The position numbers were made by a program, and so were the translations under genes. This document shows, piece after piece, positions 1 through 6,351 of a stretch of DNA of 6,909 nucleotides. Source of the DNA: an uncultured Clostridia bacterium (GTDB lineage Bacteria > Bacillota > Clostridia > Christensenellales > UBA1242). The notes beneath the pieces are model-generated. The model was not told the DNA's origin and searched no databases. It saw nothing but the letters and a program-made list of their open reading frames with translations. The stretch covers positions 1 through 6,909 of the forward strand of contig CAJOPQ010000112.1 of NCBI GenBank assembly GCA_905236445.1. The letters are read 5' to 3'. Position 1 is the first letter of the stretch; each line of letters begins with the position of its first letter.

Positions 1-6
1 AAAAAG

Positions 7-1143
7 ATGGTTAATAAGGATTTCTTTCTAGCATTAGAAGAATTAGAAGCACAAAAGGGAATTAATAAGGAATATTTTATAGAGTCATTAGAATCGGCAC
101 TTACTAGTGCGTATAAGAAGAACTTTGGAGAAGGAAAGAATGCTATGGTAAAACTAAATCCAGATTCTAATAGCATCAAAGTTTATTCTTACAAAACAGT
201 TGTAGAGGAAGTTACCGATCCAGACAAAGAAATGAGTCTAAAAGATGCAAAATTAATCAAGAAGTCAGCAAAAATTGGCGATGAGATTGACAAGACTGAG
301 GTTACGCCTAAGAACTTTGGAAGAATCGCTGCGCAGACAGCAAAACAAGTAGTTATGCAGAGACTTAGAGAAGCTGAACGTGTTAAGATAATGGGTGAGA
401 TCAACACAAAGCAAGATGAGTTGATAACAGTTGTTGTAAGAAGAATTGAGGGAGATAATGTATATTGTGATCTTGGTATCACAGAGTGTGAAGGAGTCCT
501 TGGTCCAAAGGATAGAATCCCTAATGAGAAGATTAGCGTTAATTCAAGAATTAAAGTGTATGTAAGAACGGTTAAAGAGTCTTTTAATATGCCATATGTA
601 CAATTATCTAGATCTAATGTTGGCTTTGTAAAAAAATTATTTGAGTTGGAAGTTCCAGAGATCTCCAATGGCGAAGTCGTTGTTCACAATATTGTTAGAG
701 AAGCGGGATATCGTACAAAGATTGCTGTATCAAGCCCTAATCCATCAGTTGATCCTGTAGGAGCTTGTGTTGGTAACAAAGGTATGAGAGTTGCAGCAAT
801 AATAGACGAGTTGAGAGGCGAGAAGGTGGATATTGTTCCATATTCCGAGAATCCTGCCGAATTCATCGCTGGAGCACTTAGTCCAGCAACAATTCTACAT
901 ATAGAATTAAATTATAACGATAAGACATCTTTGGTTATTGTTCCAGATGATAAACTATCTTTGGCAATAGGCAAAAGTGGTCAAAATGTAAGGCTTGCGG
1001 CAAGACTTACAGGTTGGAAAATTGATGTAAAAGCGAAATCAGCCGTTCCTTCATTGAATTTTGATGACGATAATGATGCTGTAGAGGATAACGCTGTAAG
1101 CGAGGATTTGTTTGAGGGCGATGCTTTCGAAGATTTAGATTAA
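7..1143 (+). CDS. nusA: Transcription termination/antitermination factor NusA
   Basis: NusA binds RNA polymerase and nascent RNA and modulates pausing, intrinsic termination and antitermination. Seen here: an N-terminal RNA-polymerase-binding domain (about residues 1-125), an S1 domain (about 136-202, with the VYCDLG strand), then KH1 and KH2. KH1 carries the GxxG loop as G256-N-K-G259 within VGACVGNKGMR; KH2 has G322-K-S-G325 within SLAIGKSGQNVRLAA. The join LFELEVPEI before KH1 is a family hallmark. At 378 residues it is the short Firmicute form; the acidic-repeat domains of E. coli NusA are absent, and instead there is a short tail (about 352-378) in which roughly half the residues are Asp or Glu. 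The start fits because the family N-terminus begins a few residues before the LEELE helix; its ribosome binding site is cut by the window edge. First gene of the visible operon, 8 nt before ylxR. Confidence 0.98.
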   Translation: MVNKDFFLALEELEAQKGINKEYFIESLESALTSAYKKNFGEGKNAMVKLNPDSNSIKVYSYKTVVEEVTDPDKEMSLKDAKLIKKSAKIGDEIDKTEVTPKNFGRIAAQTAKQVVMQRLREAERVKIMGEINTKQDELITVVVRRIEGDNVYCDLGITECEGVLGPKDRIPNEKISVNSRIKVYVRTVKESFNMPYVQLSRSNVGFVKKLFELEVPEISNGEVVVHNIVREAGYRTKIAVSSPNPSVDPVGACVGNKGMRVAAIIDELRGEKVDIVPYSENPAEFIAGALSPATILHIELNYNDKTSLVIVPDDKLSLAIGKSGQNVRLAARLTGWKIDVKAKSAVPSLNFDDDNDAVEDNAVSEDLFEGDAFEDLD

Positions 1144-1148
1144 AAGGA
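1142..1148 (+). promoter_or_regulatory. Ribosome binding site of ylxR; bears on its start
   Basis: AAAAGGA directly overlaps the nusA stop codon. It lies only 3 nt before the TTG at 1152 but 12 nt before an in-frame GTG at 1161. The short spacing to TTG is unfavourable, so this site argues for the GTG, or for initiation at both. Both starts leave the conserved domain intact. Confidence 0.5.
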
Positions 1149-1151
1149 CGA

Positions 1152-1421
1152 TTGAATCAAGTGAAGAAAGATGTTCTAAGAATGTGTGTTGTTTGTAGAC
1201 AGATGAAGCCGAAGGAGCAATTAGTAAGAGTAGTTATTACCAATGACAACCTAGATTATTCTATTGACGGCAAAAAGGTAAATGGAAGGGGCGCTTATGT
1301 ATGCAAAACACATGAGTGCTTAGCAAAATGTATCAAAACAAAGGCCTTTAATAAGGCGTTTAAGAACAATCTTCCAGCTAGTCTCTACGATGATTTAGCG
1401 AGGGTGGAAGTTAATGAATGA
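1152..1421 (+). CDS. ylxR: YlxR/RnpM family RNA-binding protein
   Basis: YlxR is a small nucleic-acid-binding protein encoded after nusA in most Firmicutes; in Bacillus subtilis it binds the RNase P RNA and modulates RNase P (hence RnpM). Seen here: the N-terminal RMCVVCRQMKPKEQLVRVV block (residues 10-28) and the GRGAY motif (45-49), the two family signatures, followed by a basic helix rich in Lys (about 59-72). Cysteines at 12, 15, 51 and 56 (and 60) could form a metal site. The listed start is TTG at 1152; GTG at 1161 would give a protein three residues shorter, beginning MKKDVLRMC, which resembles many family members and has a better-spaced ribosome binding site. The 3' end overlaps ylxQ by 8 nt, suggesting coupled translation. 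Length of 86-89 residues is normal. Confidence 0.93.
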   Translation: MNQVKKDVLRMCVVCRQMKPKEQLVRVVITNDNLDYSIDGKKVNGRGAYVCKTHECLAKCIKTKAFNKAFKNNLPASLYDDLARVEVNE

Positions 1422-1722
1422 TAAACTGGCTACTTACTTGGGCTTTGCTATTAAGAGTAGAAATATAGTCTATGGAGTGGACAATATAGAGTCCAATGCT
1501 GCTAGAATATGCATGGTATTAATAGATGACACTCTTGCAACAAACAGCCTAAACAAACTTAAAAACATAGCATTGAAGTCAAATATCAAATTATATAGAG
1601 TAGTTGACACGACATTAGATATGCTTCTAAATTCCAACAACTGTAAAGCAATTGGTTTGACGTCTGTTGGTTTGGCAAATGCCATAAGAGAATTAAACGT
1701 AATTAGTGAGGTAAGAAATTGA
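1414..1722 (+). CDS. ylxQ: YlxQ, ribosomal protein L7Ae-family RNA-binding protein
   Basis: Members of this family (YlxQ/RplGA in B. subtilis) share the L7Ae/L30e/S12e/Gadd45 fold and bind kink-turn RNA. At 102 residues the length is right. The opening LGFAIKSRNIVYGVDNI (9-25) matches the family start LGLAxRARKVVSGED, MVLIDDTLATNSLNKL (34-49) matches the VLLxxDASxNTxKK strand-loop-helix, and VGLANAI (near 85-91) the C-terminal helix. It is divergent: the Glu after the loop glycine is Val22, and the usual basic IGKxR segment before the last strand is replaced by LNSNNCK. Identification rests on this pattern plus its place between ylxR and infB. The ATG is preceded by AGGGTGG at 1401-1407 with 6-nt spacing, inside the end of ylxR. 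Its TGA stop overlaps the TTG start of infB. Confidence 0.85.
   Translation: MNDKLATYLGFAIKSRNIVYGVDNIESNAARICMVLIDDTLATNSLNKLKNIALKSNIKLYRVVDTTLDMLLNSNNCKAIGLTSVGLANAIRELNVISEVRN
1708..1711 (+). promoter_or_regulatory. Ribosome binding site supporting the TTG start of infB
   Basis: GAGG, within GTGAGGT, lies 7 nt before the TTG at 1719 and inside the last codons of ylxQ. No ATG or GTG with such a site occurs nearby in the infB frame, so the TTG start, overlapping the ylxQ TGA stop as TTGA, is well supported. Confidence 0.7.
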
Positions 1723-4169
1723 ATAATCAGAATATACAACAAAATGCTAACAACAAACAAATTCAATTTGACAATTTAAAGACATTGCAGAATTATCTTG
1801 CCAAAGGTGGAGATATTCAGAGTTTTGCTATTGCTATTGCACGATCCAAAAAGGCATTAGAGTCTTTTTGTAAGCTTGTAAAAGAAAAAGATGCAGAGAT
1901 CGCAACGGCGAATGTGACTAAAGAGAATGTTACATCTGATGCTCATAATAATGAAGTTCAACCATCTCAAGATAAGACAACTAATTTTGATAATAGAAAG
2001 AAAGATGGCGACAGACCTGCAAGACAACAATATTCTAATGGTTATCAAGGCAGACAAGATTTCAAAAGGTCCGAGTCGAAACCTTACAACAAGGCTGACA
2101 ATTCCAAATCTTTTGTTAAATTCAACAATTCTGCAGAGAAACCTTTTGGTAATGACAGACAAAGGGCGTCTGGTCTTTTGCCAAAGTCTGATGCATCAGA
2201 CACTATAATAGTTGCTAGACCAGAGAGAAACTTTGGCAACAAGAATAAGACAAAACAAATTGATACCGATAAAAAAGAGTTGTCAAAGAAAGCAAAGATC
2301 AAAATGGGCTATGTTGATATAGATAATAATTATGATGTCGATGACGATAGAGTTGTAGGAAGGTTTAAGCAAAAGAAACAAAAGCCTAAGGAGGCAAGTG
2401 CTCCTGAGAAAACAACGATTGACAAAGCTGTCATTACTACTGAGAATTTAACTGTCAAATTATTGTCTGAGAAAATTGGTAAGCCAGCAGCAGAACTTAT
2501 TAAGAAGTTCATGATGTTAGGAATGATGCCAAATATTAATTCCGTTGTAGACTTCGAGACGGCAGAATTGGTCGCAAATGAGTTTGGTGTTAAGTTGGAA
2601 CAAAAGATTGAGAAAAACTACGAAGCACAATTACAAGAAATGTTTAATAGTCAGAATACAACTGCAACGAACAGACCTCCAATTGTTACAGTAATGGGAC
2701 ACGTTGACCATGGTAAGACTATGCTTCTAGATACAATTAGAAAAACTAATATTATAGCGAGTGAAGCTGGTGGAATAACACAACATATAGGTGCATATTC
2801 CATCGAAGTTAACGGACACAAGATTACATTTATTGACACTCCTGGTCACGAGGCGTTTACATCAATGCGTGCTAGAGGTGCACAAATTACAGATGTGGCA
2901 ATATTGGTTGTTGCTGCAGATGATGGCATTATGCCACAGACAGTAGAAGCTATCAATCACATTAAAGCAGCTGGGGTGCCAATGATAGTTGCAATTAATA
3001 AGTGTGATAAGCCAGAGAGTAATGTCGAGAGAGTAAAACAACAGTTGACCGAATATGATATTTTGCCAGAAGAATGGGGTGGTGATACTATTTGTGTACC
3101 TATATCTGCTAAGTTCAATCAAAATATAGATAAATTACTAGAAATGGTTTTGCTTGTGTCAGAGATGGCAGATTTGAGGGCAGATGAGACAGTATCTGCT
3201 AGTGGTAATATTCTAGAGAGCAAAATAGACAAAGGTCGTGGAATTGTTGCTACTATTATTGTCAAAAATGGTACTTTGCATATTGGGGATTTTGTTGTAT
3301 CTGGTGTTGCAAGTGGCAGAATAAGAGCCATGATGGATTATAATGGCAAAAATGTTGCAAAAGCAGGTCCTAGTATGGCAGTCTCTGTACTTGGATTTAA
3401 CATAGTGCCAGAGGCAGGCGATATGGTACACGTTGTCGATGAGAAAATGGCAAAGAATATTATTGAAGAACGTAGCGCAAGAATGCAAATTGCTAAGAGT
3501 AACCAGACTTCTGGAATTACATTAGAGGATTTCTTGCAAAAGAATGCTGATAACGAATCTAAGGTGCTTAACATAATTGTCAAAGCTGATGTTAAAGGTA
3601 GCGCAGAAGCATTAAAGCAAACTTTAGAAAAAATTGAGAATGAAGAAGTTAAAGTTAGCGTCATTCACAATTCTGTTGGTGGAATTAATGAAAGCGATGT
3701 CCTTTTGGCTCAAGCTAGCAACGCAATTATTATTGGATTCAATGTTAGGCCAGAAGCAAAGGCAAAGCAAATGGCAGAGAAAGATGGCATAGATATCAAA
3801 TTGTATCGTGTTATCTATGATGCAGTAGATGACGTTACTGCAGCAATTAATGGAATGCTAACTGTTAAATATGAAGAAAAAATTGTTGGTCATGCTGAGG
3901 TTAGACAGACATTCAAGATTTCTAGCGTAGGAACAATTGCTGGAAGTTATGTCATAGATGGCGTAGTTAACAACAAGTCAAAAGTACGACTACTTCGTAG
4001 TAATATTGTTATATTTGAGACAGAGGTTGACACTTTGCAACAAGGTAAGAACGAGGTTAAGACCGTTAAAACTGGATATGAATGTGGTATCAAACTTAAA
4101 AATTACAACGATATTAAGGTTGGCGATATAATAGAATGCTATGAAATGCAAGAAATTGAAAGAAAATAG
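1719..4169 (+). CDS. infB: Translation initiation factor IF-2
   Basis: IF2 is the GTPase that recruits fMet-tRNA to the 30S subunit and promotes 50S joining. All five G motifs are visible: GHVDHGKT (327-334), GITQHIGAY (352-360), DTPGHEAF (373-380), NKCD (427-430) and SAK (463-465). Before them is one IF2_N-type module (about 241-296, including KLLSEKIGKPAAELIKKF). After them come domain II (about 490-580), domain III (about 605-700) and the fMet-tRNA-binding C2 domain (about 718-812, with GYECGI at 786-791). Residues 62-235 are a low-complexity, Asn/Lys/Asp/Arg-rich, presumably disordered linker. The first 60 residues do not match the usual N-terminal helical module. In C2 the usual SLKRFKDD stretch reads TLQQGKNE (772-779). 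Length of 816 residues is within family range. It starts at TTG, overlapping the ylxQ stop by 4 nt; no ylxP follows. Confidence 0.98.
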   Translation: MNNQNIQQNANNKQIQFDNLKTLQNYLAKGGDIQSFAIAIARSKKALESFCKLVKEKDAEIATANVTKENVTSDAHNNEVQPSQDKTTNFDNRKKDGDRPARQQYSNGYQGRQDFKRSESKPYNKADNSKSFVKFNNSAEKPFGNDRQRASGLLPKSDASDTIIVARPERNFGNKNKTKQIDTDKKELSKKAKIKMGYVDIDNNYDVDDDRVVGRFKQKKQKPKEASAPEKTTIDKAVITTENLTVKLLSEKIGKPAAELIKKFMMLGMMPNINSVVDFETAELVANEFGVKLEQKIEKNYEAQLQEMFNSQNTTATNRPPIVTVMGHVDHGKTMLLDTIRKTNIIASEAGGITQHIGAYSIEVNGHKITFIDTPGHEAFTSMRARGAQITDVAILVVAADDGIMPQTVEAINHIKAAGVPMIVAINKCDKPESNVERVKQQLTEYDILPEEWGGDTICVPISAKFNQNIDKLLEMVLLVSEMADLRADETVSASGNILESKIDKGRGIVATIIVKNGTLHIGDFVVSGVASGRIRAMMDYNGKNVAKAGPSMAVSVLGFNIVPEAGDMVHVVDEKMAKNIIEERSARMQIAKSNQTSGITLEDFLQKNADNESKVLNIIVKADVKGSAEALKQTLEKIENEEVKVSVIHNSVGGINESDVLLAQASNAIIIGFNVRPEAKAKQMAEKDGIDIKLYRVIYDAVDDVTAAINGMLTVKYEEKIVGHAEVRQTFKISSVGTIAGSYVIDGVVNNKSKVRLLRSNIVIFETEVDTLQQGKNEVKTVKTGYECGIKLKNYNDIKVGDIIECYEMQEIERK
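2186..2201. repeat. Perfect 16-bp palindrome within the infB linker
   Basis: GTCTGATGCATCAGAC is its own reverse complement. As RNA it could fold into a 6-bp stem closed by a UGCA loop. It lies in the codons for the low-complexity linker of IF2 (KSDASDT), where protein constraint is weak. Just upstream, CAGAC (2156-2160) and GTCTG (2168-2172) form a second 5-bp inverted repeat with a 7-nt loop and the same arm sequence. The repeats themselves are certain; any function is unknown. Confidence 0.6.
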
Positions 4170-4178
4170 GAGATAATA

Positions 4179-4544
4179 ATGGGCAATAGAATTTTGAAAA
4201 TTAATGCCGAAATTCAAAGAATTGTAGGCACAATTATCAAAGGTTTGAATAATCCATTAATTGAGAATTCAATAGTTGCTGTGACCGATGTTAAGACAAC
4301 AGAAGATCTAGATATAAGCAAGATATATATAAGTGTATTTGACAAAGACAAGCAAGAAGATGTACTTAACCAGATCAAACATTCAGCAGGATATATTAGG
4401 AAGAATTTAGCATCTAATTTACAAATTAGAAAGGTTCCTTATTTGGAATTTTACTTAGATAACTCCATAGAATATGGAGCAAAGATAGACGCTGTTATAG
4501 ACAAAATTAATAGCGAAAGAAAGGATATAACTAATGAAGATTAA
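4179..4544 (+). CDS. rbfA: 30S ribosome-binding factor RbfA
   Basis: RbfA binds immature 30S subunits near the 5' end of 16S rRNA and assists late maturation, notably in the cold. Seen here: the N-terminal helix RILKINAEIQRIVGTII (4-20), the strand VAVTDVKTTEDLDISKIYISV (33-53), the helix SAGYIRKNLASNLQIRKVP (69-87) and the closing LEFYLDNSIEYGAKID (89-104), which together make the single type II KH fold of the family. The usual Ala-x-Gly kink is Ser69-Ala-Gly71. Length of 121 residues is typical, with a short polar tail. ATG is preceded by AGGAG at 4168-4172, which overlaps the infB stop codon, at a spacing of 6 nt. The 3' end overlaps the next gene by 11 nt. Confidence 0.97.
   Translation: MGNRILKINAEIQRIVGTIIKGLNNPLIENSIVAVTDVKTTEDLDISKIYISVFDKDKQEDVLNQIKHSAGYIRKNLASNLQIRKVPYLEFYLDNSIEYGAKIDAVIDKINSERKDITNED
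4518..4525 (+). promoter_or_regulatory. Ribosome binding site of the nrnA-like gene, inside rbfA
   Basis: AGAAAGGA, an 8-base match to the anti-Shine-Dalgarno complement, lies within the final codons of rbfA and 8 nt before the ATG at 4534. It fixes the start that overlaps rbfA by 11 nt rather than any later codon. Confidence 0.7.
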
Positions 4545-5487
4545 TGATAAAGTTTTTGAGGCAATTCACAGAAGCAACAAAGTAGCAATATTTACACATA
4601 TCAGACCAGATGCAGATGCGCTTGGCTCTTCGTGTGCCTTGAAGATGTATTTAGAGAAAATGGGCAAATCTGCAGATGTATATGTAGATGCTGATGATAT
4701 TTCCCTTAATTATAACTTTATCAAAGGCGTTAGCAAGATTAATTCGCCTATGCTTAGAGAGTATGATACTGCAATTTCTGTTGATTGTGCAGATGTTGGT
4801 CGTCTTGGCAAATATAGCCAGATGTACTACTCTATCCCTGTACAAGTGTGCATAGATCATCACATTACTAATGAGGGATTTGGACAAATTAACTGTATTG
4901 TGAATAGTAGTAGTTCTGGCGAGATCATTTACACCATTTTTAAGACTCTTCATGTTGCGCCTAACAAAGACATTGCCACAGCGCTATATGCTGCAATTGC
5001 ATCGGATACCGGCTGTTTCCAACACAGCAACACCAATGCTAATACACACAAGATTGCAGGACAACTTTTTAAATATAAAATAGATATTAACAAAGCGAAC
5101 TACTTCCTTTTCAAGAGAAAATCGTGGGGGCAGATAATGCTTCTGCAGACTGCTTTGAAGAATCTAAAGTTGTATTTAGACGGCAAGCTTGCAATTATGT
5201 ATCTGAAAAGTGCTAATTTCAAAGAATGCGATGTGGGCAACAACGAGAGTTTTGGCCTTGTAGATTATTGTGTCAATATAGAGAAAGTCGAGGTTGGAAT
5301 TCTCATTAGTGAGATTAAGCCAAATTTATTTGCTGTATCTATTAGGGGAAAAGGCAAAGTCGATTGTTCAAAGCTTGCTATGGCTTTTGGTGGTGGTGGT
5401 CATCCAGATGCTGCCGGATGTAATATTTTTGGCACTTGCAATAGTGTTATTAACAAATTAATTAGGGCGACAAGAAAATTTTTATGA
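4534..5487 (+). CDS. nrnA: DHH/DHHA1 phosphoesterase, NrnA-like (nanoRNase / pAp phosphatase)
   Basis: Members degrade RNA fragments of two to a few nucleotides and many also dephosphorylate pAp; they act in the cytoplasm with divalent metals, typically manganese. The DHH domain shows motif I as H22-x-R-P-D26-A-D28 followed by ALGS, motif II at D84 in SVDCAD, motif III D108-H-H110, and motif IV at D158 in ASDTGCF. The DHHA1 domain carries the substrate-binding GGGGHPDAAG at 286-295. All expected metal ligands are present, so an active enzyme is likely. At 317 residues it matches stand-alone NrnA (about 313) and lacks the membrane, PAS and degenerate GGDEF parts of GdpP. The sequence cannot settle whether RNA dinucleotides, pAp or a cyclic-di-AMP breakdown product is the main substrate. 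It sits between rbfA and truB as in many Clostridia; its TGA stop overlaps the truB ATG. Confidence 0.93.
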   Translation: MKINDKVFEAIHRSNKVAIFTHIRPDADALGSSCALKMYLEKMGKSADVYVDADDISLNYNFIKGVSKINSPMLREYDTAISVDCADVGRLGKYSQMYYSIPVQVCIDHHITNEGFGQINCIVNSSSSGEIIYTIFKTLHVAPNKDIATALYAAIASDTGCFQHSNTNANTHKIAGQLFKYKIDINKANYFLFKRKSWGQIMLLQTALKNLKLYLDGKLAIMYLKSANFKECDVGNNESFGLVDYCVNIEKVEVGILISEIKPNLFAVSIRGKGKVDCSKLAMAFGGGGHPDAAGCNIFGTCNSVINKLIRATRKFL

Positions 5488-6344
5488 TAGGATTTCTTAA
5501 TATTAACAAACAGTCTGGCATGACATCTAGTAATGTAGTCGTTAAGATTAGAAAAACATTTCACATAGACAAGATTGGCCATATGGGCACACTCGATCCA
5601 ATGGCGTCTGGCGTGTTGCCTATTGCTATTGGCAAAGCGACTAGATTGTTTGATTATTTTCAAGATAAATACAAGACATATATTGCGGAATTTGAATTTG
5701 GATATTTGACTGACACTTTAGATTCAGAGGGGCAGGTTGTATGCCAAGGTGGCTCTATTCCTAATATCAAAGATGTAGAATTGGCTATTGATAAGTTTCG
5801 AGGTCTAATTGACCAAGTTCCACCAGATTATAGTGCAAAACTTGTAGATGGCGTTAGGGCATACAAATTAGCCAGATTGGGACAAAGTGTTGATTTGAAA
5901 CCAAAGAGGGTTGAGATCAAGGAATTTGAAATGTTAGAACATACTGCTACAACAAAATATTCCTTCAGAATTACTTGTTCTAGTGGTACTTATATCAGGT
6001 CGCTAGCAAGAGATTTAGGATTGGAGCTAAAAACATATTGCACAATGACACAATTACAAAGGGTTGAGTCGGGGGTATTCAATATCGACAACTCAATAGA
6101 TCTTGACACATTGATTACAAGCAATAATATAGAGCAAAATCTAGTAAGTATTCTAGATGTATTTCCGAATATTCCAACAATTAACCTTAATAGCACAGAG
6201 TTTGACAAATTACGCAATGGGCAGATGGTGTTAGATAGGTGGAATGTTGGCGATATCGCTTTTGCTCTAATAGATGACAACGTGCTTGGCGTGATAGAGA
6301 AACTGCAAGATAAAGTAAAATTAAAAACATATTTGATGGAGTAA
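5484..6344 (+). CDS. truB: tRNA pseudouridine(55) synthase TruB
   Basis: TruB isomerises U55 in the T-loop of elongator tRNAs and acts as a tRNA chaperone. Seen here: N-terminal GFLNINKQSGMTSSNVV (3-19), the catalytic block GHMGTLDPMASGVLP (32-46) with nucleophile Asp38, the KTY segment (64-66), QVPPDYSAKLVDGVRAYKLA (111-130), and GTYIRSLARDLG (168-179), which supplies the conserved Tyr and Arg of the active site. The C-terminal part (about 225-286) is the small PUA-like tail. At 286 residues it is full length. His33 is followed by Met rather than the more common Thr or Ala, a tolerated position. The ATG overlaps the nrnA TGA (ATGA) and has no good Shine-Dalgarno site (only AAGAAA at 5472-5477), so it probably depends on ribosomes finishing nrnA. 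Confidence 0.97.
   Translation: MIGFLNINKQSGMTSSNVVVKIRKTFHIDKIGHMGTLDPMASGVLPIAIGKATRLFDYFQDKYKTYIAEFEFGYLTDTLDSEGQVVCQGGSIPNIKDVELAIDKFRGLIDQVPPDYSAKLVDGVRAYKLARLGQSVDLKPKRVEIKEFEMLEHTATTKYSFRITCSSGTYIRSLARDLGLELKTYCTMTQLQRVESGVFNIDNSIDLDTLITSNNIEQNLVSILDVFPNIPTINLNSTEFDKLRNGQMVLDRWNVGDIAFALIDDNVLGVIEKLQDKVKLKTYLME
6338..6341 (+). promoter_or_regulatory. Ribosome binding site choosing the nfo-like start
   Basis: GGAG overlaps the last codon of truB and lies 10 nt before the ATG at 6352. An ATG at 6345, out of frame with the nfo-like gene, is only 3 nt away and would give a peptide of about 31 codons with no family resemblance, so 6352 is preferred. Confidence 0.6.
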
Positions 6345-6351
6345 ATGAAAA

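Noticed and set aside
189..668. Minus-strand open frame of 159 codons opposite nusA, and similar antisense frames opposite infB, nrnA and truB
   Set aside because: They lie wholly inside plus-strand genes with intact family motifs, show no recognisable domains or suitable ribosome binding sites, and their compositions look like reverse-complement artefacts of A-rich coding sequence.
1927..2208. Plus-strand open frame of 93 codons within the infB linker
   Set aside because: An out-of-frame reading of low-complexity codons with no family resemblance; the palindrome there is noted separately at the nucleotide level.
2388..2400. Strong AAGGAGG inside infB followed by GTG, considered as an internal start for a short IF2 form
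   Set aside because: The GTG is in another frame and leads to a stop after about 17 codons; no in-frame ATG, GTG or TTG follows at useful spacing. The bases encode Lys-Glu-Ala.
2924..2936. Inverted repeat TGGCAT-T-ATGCCA in infB
   Set aside because: It falls on codons for the conserved GTPase segment DDGIMPQ; short and explained by the protein.
4463..4479. Inverted repeat CTCCATA-GAA-TATGGAG near the end of rbfA, considered as a terminator or attenuator before the nrnA-like gene
   Set aside because: The stem is AT-rich with a 3-nt gap and no following U-run, and the bases encode the conserved NSIEYGA motif, so protein constraint explains it.
5389..5400. GGT repeat resembling a microsatellite in the nrnA-like gene
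   Set aside because: It encodes the glycine run of the DHHA1 GGGGH motif, a conserved binding loop.
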